This document shows, in pieces, positions 24,019-31,491 of a stretch of 64,000 bases of DNA. The notes under the pieces are model-generated. The model was not told the origin of the DNA and made no database searches. It saw nothing but the letters and a program-made list of their open reading frames with translations. The position numbers and the translations under genes were made by a program. Every line of letters starts with the position of its first letter. Position 1 is the stretch's first letter. The stretch lies in assembly GCA_052115395.1 (NCBI GenBank), contig JBFRGO010000001.1. One strand, 5' to 3'. This DNA comes from Noviluteimonas sp052115395. GTDB taxonomy: Bacteria > Pseudomonadota > Gammaproteobacteria > Xanthomonadales > Xanthomonadaceae.

Positions 24019-26997
24019 ATGAAGCCTCGTATCCAACATCGCCCCACGCCGCGACTGCTCGCATGCGCGCTCGCCGCGGCGCTCGCCGTCGGCGCGCCCG
24101 CGGTTTATGCGCAGAGCACCTCGGCCACGTTGCGCGGCCAGGCCGTCGCCTCCGCACCGGTCACCGCGACCAACACCAAGACTGGCCTGGTGCGCACGGT
24201 GCAAGCCGACGCCAGCGGCAGATACACACTCGCGGGCCTGCCGCCGGGCACGTACAGCGTGACTTCGCAAGGCGGTACCACGCGCACTGTGACGCTGGCT
24301 GTCGCGCAGAATGCCTATCTCAACGTCGGTGCCGCGCCCGCAGGCCCCACACAACTGGAAGCCGTCGAAGTCGTCGGCGCGCCGTTGCCGGAAGTGCGCA
24401 CCTCGGAAGTCGCGACGAACGTGACGCAGCAGCAGATCGAAGCGTTGCCGCAATCCAGCCGCAACTTCCTGTCCTTCGCCGACACCGTGCCGGGCGTGAC
24501 GTTCGAACGCGGCGCCGACGACTCCACGAAGCTGCGCAGCGGCGCGCAGAACTCCAACGGCATCAACGTCTTCATCGACGGCGTGGGCCAGAAGAACTAC
24601 GTGCTCAAGGGCGGCATCAGCGGCCAGGATTCCTCGCGCGGCAATCCCTTCCCGCAGGTGGCCATCGGCGAGTACAAGGTCATCACCTCCAACTACAAGG
24701 CCGAGTACGACCAGATCAGCAGCGCGGCGATCACCGCGGTGACCAAGTCGGGCACGAACGAATTCGGCGGTTCGGTGTTCTACGACCGCACGTCCGACCA
24801 TTGGCGTTCGATGACCAAGGCCGAGGAAGAAGCGGGCGTTGAATCGGATACGGCGACCGACCAGTACGGCATGTCGCTTGGCGGCCCGATCCTCAAGGAT
24901 CGCCTGTTCTACTTCGTGGCCTACGAAGGCAAGTCGATCGACAGTCCGCGCACGATCACGCCGGGCCAGACCGCCTTTCCGTTGCCCGGCTTCCTGATTC
25001 CGTACACCGCGCCGTCTGCCTCGCCCTTCAGCGAAGACCTCTGGTTCGGCAAGGTGACGTGGCAGCCGACCGGCGACAACCTGGTCGAGCTCTCGCTGAA
25101 GAAGCGCAACGAATCGGAAATCACCGGCATCGGCGGCGCGGACACTTACGATTACTCGACGACGAAGGACAACGACAGCACGCGTGGCGACTTGCGCTGG
25201 CAGTACAACCAGGACAACTGGTTGAACGATGCGCACCTGACCTACGAAGACGAGAGCTGGGCGCCGATCGCCACCAATTCGGGCCCGGGCTATCGCTTCA
25301 CCGGCACGGTCCAGACGCCGTTCGACGGCGCGATCCTCAACATCGGCGGCGGCCGCGATTTCCAGCAAAAGGGCCAGAAGGGTTGGTCGATCCAGGACGA
25401 CTTCAGCTGGTTCGGTTGGGAGAACCACACCGTCAAGGCGGGCGTGAAGTTCAAGGCCGTGGAGATCCAGGCCTTCGAACAGCAGCCCTACAACCCGCAA
25501 TATTCGATCGACCTCGGCGAACAGCTCGCACTGGGCAACGACGACCTGGCCGAGATGACACCGTGGCGCACGCAGTTCGGCGCGCTCGTGCCCGGTTACG
25601 GCGACCGCAACATCACCACCGACGCCAAGCAGTTCGGCATCTACTTCCAGGATGACTGGCAAGTCACCGACAAGCTGCTGTTGAACCTCGGCCTGCGTTG
25701 GGATTACGAAAAGAACCCGGGTTGGGAAGACTACGTCACGCCAGCCGGCATCGCCGCCGCATTGCGTGCGTGGCCGAACATCCACGGCCCGAACGTCGAC
25801 TACAACATCGAGAACTACATCAGCACCGGCAACAACCGCGACCCCGATACGAACAACTGGGCGCCGCGCCTGGGCTTCTCCTACGACTTCGGCGGCGATG
25901 AGCGCCACGTGCTGTTCGGTGGCGCGGGCCGCACCTACGACCGCAACCTGTGGGACTACCTGCAACTCGAACAGTCCAAGAGCAGCTTCCCGACCTACGA
26001 GATCCGCTTCAACACACCGCTGCATCCGTGCACCGTGGGCGATGGCAACTGCGTGGCCTGGGATGACTCGTATCTCAACCCGGCGACACTCGATGCGTTC
26101 GTCGCGAACAACCCGAACCTCGGCGCCGAGGTCAACCTGATCAACAACGACCTGAAGACGCCGTACTCCGACCAGTTCAGCCTCGGCATGCGCAACACCT
26201 TCGGCATCCTGGGCCAGGACTGGACACTGTCGACGACGGTCGTGCACATCCGCAGCCACGATGGCATCGTGTTCTCGCTCGGCAATCGCTGGCCGGACGG
26301 CAGCTTCCGCGATCCGTCGGTTCCGGGCGCGACGTGGGGCAACCAGCCGTGGGGCTTCCCGATTCCGGGCTATGGCACGCTCATCAAGGCCGACAACGGC
26401 ATCGAGACGCGCCTGAACCAGTTCCTGCTCGGGCTGGAGAAGGGATACAGCACGGATTCGCCGTGGTCGGTGTCGATCGCCTACACCTACAGCGACGCCA
26501 CGGAAAACCGCTTCAACGCCGCCGATTCGGACGAACACTACCTGTTCGATTATCCGAATCTCGACAACCAGCCGTTCCAGACCTCGGTGGGCGTGCCGAA
26601 GAACCGCCTGGTGGTGAGCGGCTTCGCCGACATCATCTGGGACATGCAGTTCTCCGGAAAGCTGACGCTGGCCAGTTCGTATCCGAAGGATTCGACGAAC
26701 TGCCACGACACCACGAGCTTCAACAACTGCTTCTTCGATTCGTTCATTCCGGATACCGACTACGGTTACAAGGAACTGGACCTGGCGATCAAGAAGTCGG
26801 TGGAGACGGGCACCAGCCTGCGTCCGTGGATCCGCGTGGATGTGCTCAACGTGTTCAACTGGCGCAGCTGGACGGACTACGACACCTGGCGTGGCGGCCC
26901 GGCGCCGGACATCAACACGAACTTCGGCGAAGTGAATGGTTTCAACCACCGCGAAGTGCCGCGCACCTACAAGCTCTCGTTCGGTTTCGATTTCTGA
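24019..26997 (+). CDS. TonB-dependent receptor with carboxypeptidase-like N-domain
   Basis: A 992-residue outer-membrane receptor. The signal peptide ends at about AVYA|Q32. A CarboxypepD_reg-type beta domain follows (about 35-100, TKTGLVRTVQADASGRYTLAGLPPG), then the plug (about 115-240) and a 22-strand barrel ending in aromatic KLSFGFDF. The Oar-like architecture is common in xanthomonad receptors for plant and bacterial glycans. It lies 71 bp after the lacI stop with its own GGGAG ribosome site and no separate operator. In the locus it should bring glucan fragments into the periplasm. Confidence 0.9.
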   Translation: MKPRIQHRPTPRLLACALAAALAVGAPAVYAQSTSATLRGQAVASAPVTATNTKTGLVRTVQADASGRYTLAGLPPGTYSVTSQGGTTRTVTLAVAQNAYLNVGAAPAGPTQLEAVEVVGAPLPEVRTSEVATNVTQQQIEALPQSSRNFLSFADTVPGVTFERGADDSTKLRSGAQNSNGINVFIDGVGQKNYVLKGGISGQDSSRGNPFPQVAIGEYKVITSNYKAEYDQISSAAITAVTKSGTNEFGGSVFYDRTSDHWRSMTKAEEEAGVESDTATDQYGMSLGGPILKDRLFYFVAYEGKSIDSPRTITPGQTAFPLPGFLIPYTAPSASPFSEDLWFGKVTWQPTGDNLVELSLKKRNESEITGIGGADTYDYSTTKDNDSTRGDLRWQYNQDNWLNDAHLTYEDESWAPIATNSGPGYRFTGTVQTPFDGAILNIGGGRDFQQKGQKGWSIQDDFSWFGWENHTVKAGVKFKAVEIQAFEQQPYNPQYSIDLGEQLALGNDDLAEMTPWRTQFGALVPGYGDRNITTDAKQFGIYFQDDWQVTDKLLLNLGLRWDYEKNPGWEDYVTPAGIAAALRAWPNIHGPNVDYNIENYISTGNNRDPDTNNWAPRLGFSYDFGGDERHVLFGGAGRTYDRNLWDYLQLEQSKSSFPTYEIRFNTPLHPCTVGDGNCVAWDDSYLNPATLDAFVANNPNLGAEVNLINNDLKTPYSDQFSLGMRNTFGILGQDWTLSTTVVHIRSHDGIVFSLGNRWPDGSFRDPSVPGATWGNQPWGFPIPGYGTLIKADNGIETRLNQFLLGLEKGYSTDSPWSVSIAYTYSDATENRFNAADSDEHYLFDYPNLDNQPFQTSVGVPKNRLVVSGFADIIWDMQFSGKLTLASSYPKDSTNCHDTTSFNNCFFDSFIPDTDYGYKELDLAIKKSVETGTSLRPWIRVDVLNVFNWRSWTDYDTWRGGPAPDINTNFGEVNGFNHREVPRTYKLSFGFDF

Positions 26998-27012
26998 TTT
27001 GATGGTGAAGTA

Positions 27013-28488
27013 ATGCAGCACACGCTTTCGAAATTCGTCCTCACCGCGCTCGCAACCGTCGCGCTGGCTTCGTGCCAGCGCGACGCCGCGAAACCCGAGC
27101 CCACGCATACCGCGAAGCCGCAGGCGGCCGTGCCGCATGCGCACGTGGAGCGTGCGGTACCGCCGCTGGTCGACGATCTCGAAAAGCGCACGTTCGATTA
27201 TTTCTGGGAAACCACCAACCCGAAGAACGGGTTGGTGCCCGATCGTTGGCCCACGCCGTCGTTCTCTTCGATCGCGGCGGTGGGCTTCGGACTCACCACG
27301 TACGGTGTCGGTGTCGAACGCGGTTGGATCACGCGCGACCAGGCCATCGAACGCACCCTGGCCACGCTGCGCTTCCTCAAGAACGCGAAGCAGGGGCCGG
27401 AGGCGACGGGCACGTCCGGCTACAAGGGCTTCTACTACCACTTCCTCGACATGCAGTCGGGGCATCGCTTCCAGACCAACGAACTCTCGACGGTCGACAC
27501 GACGTTGCTGATGGGCGGCGTGCTGTTCGCGCAGACCTATTACGATCACGACGATCCGCGCGAAGCCGAAATCCGCGCCACCGCCGATGCCCTGTATCGC
27601 GCGGTGGAGTGGCCGTTCGCGCAAGTGCGCAAGTCGCTGATCTCGATGGGATGGAAGCCCGAAGACGGCTTCATCGCCTACGACTGGAATGGTTACAACG
27701 AAGCGCTGCTGGTCTACATCCTCGCGCTCGCCTCGCCGACGCATCCGGTCGGGCGCGATGCGTATGACGCGTGGACCTCGACTTACGATCGCTCGTGGGG
27801 CTCGTTCAACGGTGGGCAGGAACACCTGACCTTCCCACCGATGTTCGGCCACCAGTATTCGCACGTGTGGGTCGATTTCCGCGGCATCACCGACGATTAC
27901 ATGAAGCGGCGCGGCATCGATTACTTCGAGAACAGCCGCCGCGCGGCCTTGTCGCAGCAGGCTTACGGCAAACAGAATCCGCAGGGCTGGACGGGCTACG
28001 ACGAAAACGTCTGGGGTTGGACCGCATCCGACGGCCCGACCGATGCGACGATCGCCTTCAACGGAAAACCACGCAAATTCCAGACCTACACTGCGCGCGG
28101 TGTCGGCACGCAGTACACCGTCGACGACGGCACCATCGTGCCGACCGCCGCGGCGGCGTCGATCGCGTTCACGCCCGAGGCGTCGATTGCCGCGATCCAG
28201 GCGATGCACGATCGCTACGGCAAGGCCATCTATCAACAATACGGCTTCCTCGACGCGTTCAACCCGAGCTTCACCTTCAAGGACGCGAAGCTGCACCACG
28301 GGCAGCTCGTCGAGGGCGTGGGTTGGGTCGACAAGGACTATCTGGGCATCGACCAGGGGCCCATCGTGCTGATGATCGAAAACCATCGCAGCGATTTCGT
28401 CTGGTCGGTGATGCGTCGCAACGCCTATATCCGGAAGGGCCTGGAACGCGCGGGCTTCACCGGCGGGTGGCTCGACGAGGCGAAATGA
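27013..28488 (+). CDS. GH144-type lipoprotein, probable beta-1,2-glucanase
   Basis: A 491-residue lipoprotein (lipobox LASC, Cys21). The catalytic part starts with LEKRTFDYFWETTNPKNGLV and contains FSSIAAVGFGLTTYGVG, SGYKGFYYHFLDM and WGWTASDGP. This is the (alpha/alpha)6 'glucoamylase-like' group, which includes GH144 endo-beta-1,2-glucanases. The family is recognised from these blocks; the beta-1,2 linkage is inferred from known GH144 members and not proven here. It sits between the TonB receptor and an ABC sugar importer, so it probably cuts glucan at the surface or in the periplasm. Its stop overlaps the next gene (ATGA). Confidence 0.8.
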   Translation: MQHTLSKFVLTALATVALASCQRDAAKPEPTHTAKPQAAVPHAHVERAVPPLVDDLEKRTFDYFWETTNPKNGLVPDRWPTPSFSSIAAVGFGLTTYGVGVERGWITRDQAIERTLATLRFLKNAKQGPEATGTSGYKGFYYHFLDMQSGHRFQTNELSTVDTTLLMGGVLFAQTYYDHDDPREAEIRATADALYRAVEWPFAQVRKSLISMGWKPEDGFIAYDWNGYNEALLVYILALASPTHPVGRDAYDAWTSTYDRSWGSFNGGQEHLTFPPMFGHQYSHVWVDFRGITDDYMKRRGIDYFENSRRAALSQQAYGKQNPQGWTGYDENVWGWTASDGPTDATIAFNGKPRKFQTYTARGVGTQYTVDDGTIVPTAAAASIAFTPEASIAAIQAMHDRYGKAIYQQYGFLDAFNPSFTFKDAKLHHGQLVEGVGWVDKDYLGIDQGPIVLMIENHRSDFVWSVMRRNAYIRKGLERAGFTGGWLDEAK

Positions 28489-29783
28489 CACGCAGGCCGC
28501 GCACGTGGCTGTGGGCCTGTGTCGCGTGCGTGGCGATGCTTGCGGGATGTTCGCGCGAGCATGAAGACACAAAGACCACGACCATCCGCTTCTGGGTGAT
28601 GGGGTACGAGGGCGACATGGTCGCCCAGATGCTGCCCGACTTCGAACGCACGTACCCGGGCATCAAGGTGCAGTTGCAACAGTTGCCGGTCACCGCCGCG
28701 CACGAGAAGTTGCTCACGGCCTTCGCCGGCGACTCGCTGCCCGACGTCTCGCCGCTCGGCAACACCTGGATTTCCGAATTCGCCACGCTCGGTGCGATCG
28801 AACCGCTGGATCCGTGGATCGCACGCACGCCGGGCATCGTGGTCTCCGATTATTTCCCGGGCGCGTGGGATACCGGCGTCATCGACGGAAAGACCTTGGC
28901 GATTCCGTGGTACGTGGAAACGCGGCTGCCGTTCTATCGCAAGGACATCGCCGCCGCCGCCGGCGTGAAGGCGGTGCCGCGCAGTTGGCCCGAATGGCGC
29001 GCGGCGATGCGCGCGGTGAAAAAGCATGTCGGGCCGGACCGCTATGCGATCCTGCTGCCGCTCAACGAATACGAACCGTTGCTCAACCTCGCGGTGCAAC
29101 AGCCCGATCCGCTGCTGCGCGATGGCGGGCGTTACGGGAACTTCCGCAGCGCGGGGTTCAAGCGCACGCTGCAGTTCTACAAGGACACCTTCGACGAAGG
29201 CCTCGCACCCCGCGTGGACAACACGCGCATTTCGAATGTATGGCAGGAACTGGGGCGCGGCTATTTCAGCTACTACGTCAACGGGCCCTGGAACATCGCC
29301 GAATTCCGCAAGCGCTTGCCCGCGGATGTCGCGGGCACCTGGGGCACGATGCCATTGCCCGGGCCGAACGGACCGGGTGCGTCTGTGGCCGGCGGCACGA
29401 GCTTCGTGTTGTTCAAGAAGTCCAGGCACAAAGAGGCGGCCTGGCAATTGATCGCGTGGTTGGCCGAACCGGAACAACAGATCCGATTGCACGCGATCAC
29501 CGGCAACCCGCCGCCGCGCCGCGCGCCGTGGTCGGCGCCCGCGTTGGCGAACGATCCTTACATCCAGGCCTTCCGCGACCAACTCGAGCGCGCGGTGTCC
29601 GCGCCGAAGGTGCCGGAGTGGGAGCGCATCGCGCAGGAGATGCGCTTCGTGGGTGAACTGGTCGCCAACGACAAATTGAGCGTCGACGAAGCCGCCGCCG
29701 AAATGGACCGCCGCGCCGACCGCATCCTCGAAAAACGCCGCTGGATGCTCGACCACCACACCTTGCCCGGCGGTGCGCAATGA
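28485..29783 (+). CDS. ABC sugar-binding lipoprotein (CUT1)
   Basis: A 432-residue family 1 extracellular solute-binding protein with lipobox LAGC (Cys22). The fold is recognised from IRFWVMGYEGDMVAQMLPDFERTYPGIKV at the start, PDVSPLGNTWISEFA and the C-terminal AAWQLIAWLAEPEQQ. It catches the oligosaccharide in the periplasm for the two permeases that follow. It overlaps the GH144 gene and the first permease gene by 4 bp each, so the set is strongly coupled. Confidence 0.92.
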   Translation: MTRRPRTWLWACVACVAMLAGCSREHEDTKTTTIRFWVMGYEGDMVAQMLPDFERTYPGIKVQLQQLPVTAAHEKLLTAFAGDSLPDVSPLGNTWISEFATLGAIEPLDPWIARTPGIVVSDYFPGAWDTGVIDGKTLAIPWYVETRLPFYRKDIAAAAGVKAVPRSWPEWRAAMRAVKKHVGPDRYAILLPLNEYEPLLNLAVQQPDPLLRDGGRYGNFRSAGFKRTLQFYKDTFDEGLAPRVDNTRISNVWQELGRGYFSYYVNGPWNIAEFRKRLPADVAGTWGTMPLPGPNGPGASVAGGTSFVLFKKSRHKEAAWQLIAWLAEPEQQIRLHAITGNPPPRRAPWSAPALANDPYIQAFRDQLERAVSAPKVPEWERIAQEMRFVGELVANDKLSVDEAAAEMDRRADRILEKRRWMLDHHTLPGGAQ

Positions 29784-30658
29784 AGGCCTCGCTCGCGGGT
29801 TGGGCATTCACGGCGCCGGCGCTGTCGGTGATCCTCCTGTTCTTCATCCTGCCGGTGCTGGCGGCCTTCGCGCTGTCGGTCACCGACTTCGACATCTACG
29901 CGCTGTCGGACCTGCGCAACCTGCGCTTCGTCGGGCTCGACAACTACCTCGGGCTGCTCACCAATCCGCTGTTCTGGAAGGCGTTGGGCAACACGCTGTA
30001 TTTCGTGCTGGTCGGCGTGCCGCTGTCGATCGTCGCCTCGCTGGCGGCGGCCTTGCTGCTGCACTCCAAACTCGCGCGTTTCAAGCCCTTGTTCCGCACC
30101 TCGCTGTTCGCACCGGTGGTGACCACGGTGGTCGCGGTGGCGGTGATCTGGCGGTATTTCTTCCATACGCGCTACGGCATGGTGAACTGGGCGCTTGGTC
30201 TCGCGGGCATCGACGCGATCGATTGGCTCGGCGATCCGCATTGGTCGATGCCGACCATCATCCTGTTCGCGGTGTGGAAGAACTTCGGCTACAACATGAT
30301 CATCTTCCTGGCCGGGCTGCAGGCGATCCCCGAAGATCTTTATGAAGCCGCGCGCATCGACGGCGCGACCTGGTGGCGACAACTGTTGCACGTGACCTTG
30401 CCGATGCTCGGTCCGGTGTTGCTGCTCGTGTCGATCCTGACGATGGCCGGCTACTTCCAGTTGTTCGCCGAGCCCTACGTGATCACGCAGGGCGGGCCGC
30501 TGCAGAGCACCGTGAGCGTGCTGTACCTGATGTACGAGGAAGGCTTCAAGTGGTGGAACCTCGGCAACGCATCGGCCGTGGCCTTCCTGTTGTTCGTGCT
30601 GATGACGACGGTGACCAGCGGGCTGTTGTGGTTCGCGCGCAGGAAGGGGGCCGAGTGA
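29780..30658 (+). CDS. ABC sugar permease, MalF/UgpA type
   Basis: A 292-residue CUT1 permease with six membrane segments and the EAA loop EAARIDGATWWRQLLHVTLPML that docks the ATPase. The first membrane-spanning partner of the importer. It overlaps both neighbours (ATGA upstream, GTGA downstream). Confidence 0.92.
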   Translation: MKASLAGWAFTAPALSVILLFFILPVLAAFALSVTDFDIYALSDLRNLRFVGLDNYLGLLTNPLFWKALGNTLYFVLVGVPLSIVASLAAALLLHSKLARFKPLFRTSLFAPVVTTVVAVAVIWRYFFHTRYGMVNWALGLAGIDAIDWLGDPHWSMPTIILFAVWKNFGYNMIIFLAGLQAIPEDLYEAARIDGATWWRQLLHVTLPMLGPVLLLVSILTMAGYFQLFAEPYVITQGGPLQSTVSVLYLMYEEGFKWWNLGNASAVAFLLFVLMTTVTSGLLWFARRKGAE

Positions 30659-31491
30659 GCGGCGTCGCACGCCAACGATTGTGGGCTTCCATGGCAGTCA
30701 ACGGTGCGCTGGTCGTGTTCGCCGCGGCCGCGCTCGCGCCGCTGGTGTGGATGCTGCTGGTGTCGTTCATGCGGCCGGGCGAGGCGAGTCACTTCCCGCC
30801 GCCGTGGTGGCCGTCGGAGCCGACGCTCCACAATTATCGCGAATTGTTCGTGCGCGCCGGCATGGGCCGCTACCTGTTGAACAGCTTCCTCATTTCCGCC
30901 GGCGTGATGTTGATTTCCGTGCTGCTCAACACACTCGCCGGATACGCGTTCGCAAAGCTCCGGTTCAAGGGTCGCGAACGCACCTTCCGTGCGTTGCTTG
31001 CCGCATTGGTGATTCCCGCACAGGTGGCGATGATGCCGCTGTTCCTGCTGCTCAAGCAGATGGGCCTGGTGAACACCTACTTCGGCGCGATGGTGACGGG
31101 CCTGGCGAGCGTGTTCGGCATCTTCCTGGTGCGCCAGTACGCGCGCTCACTGCCGGACGAATTGCTGGAAGCCGCGCGCATCGACGGCGCCGGCGAGGCG
31201 CGCATCTTTTTCCAGATCGTCTTGCCGGCCTTGCGCCCGATCCTCGTGACGCTGGCGATCTTCGCCTTCCTCGGCGCATGGAACGACTTCATGTGGCCGT
31301 TGATCGTGTTGAGCGACCAGACGATGCAGACCCTGCCGGTCGCGCTGGCGAATCTCTCGCGCGAACACGTGCAGGACAACGAATTGATGATGGCCGGCGC
31401 GGTGGTCACCGTGATCCCGGTACTGGTGTTGTTCCTGGCCCTGCAGCGGTACTACCTACAGGGCCTGCTGGTCGGGAGCGTGAAGGGATGA
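30655..31491 (+). CDS. ABC sugar permease, MalG/UgpE type
   Basis: A 278-residue CUT1 permease with six membrane segments and the EAA loop EAARIDGAGEARIFFQIVLPAL. The second membrane partner of the importer. It starts with GTG inside the upstream stop (GTGA) and ends overlapping the next gene (ATGA). Its ATPase is not adjacent; the likely one lies 4.4 kb away at 35917. Confidence 0.92.
   Translation: MSGVARQRLWASMAVNGALVVFAAAALAPLVWMLLVSFMRPGEASHFPPPWWPSEPTLHNYRELFVRAGMGRYLLNSFLISAGVMLISVLLNTLAGYAFAKLRFKGRERTFRALLAALVIPAQVAMMPLFLLLKQMGLVNTYFGAMVTGLASVFGIFLVRQYARSLPDELLEAARIDGAGEARIFFQIVLPALRPILVTLAIFAFLGAWNDFMWPLIVLSDQTMQTLPVALANLSREHVQDNELMMAGAVVTVIPVLVLFLALQRYYLQGLLVGSVKG

Noticed and set aside
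23755..28572. A 1605-codon open frame on the minus strand across lacI, the TonB receptor and the GH144 gene
   Set aside because: Long antisense frames are common in GC-rich codon-biased DNA. The plus-strand genes have clear domains and signals, while the antisense product has no recognisable domain and an Arg/Val/Ala composition typical of shadows.
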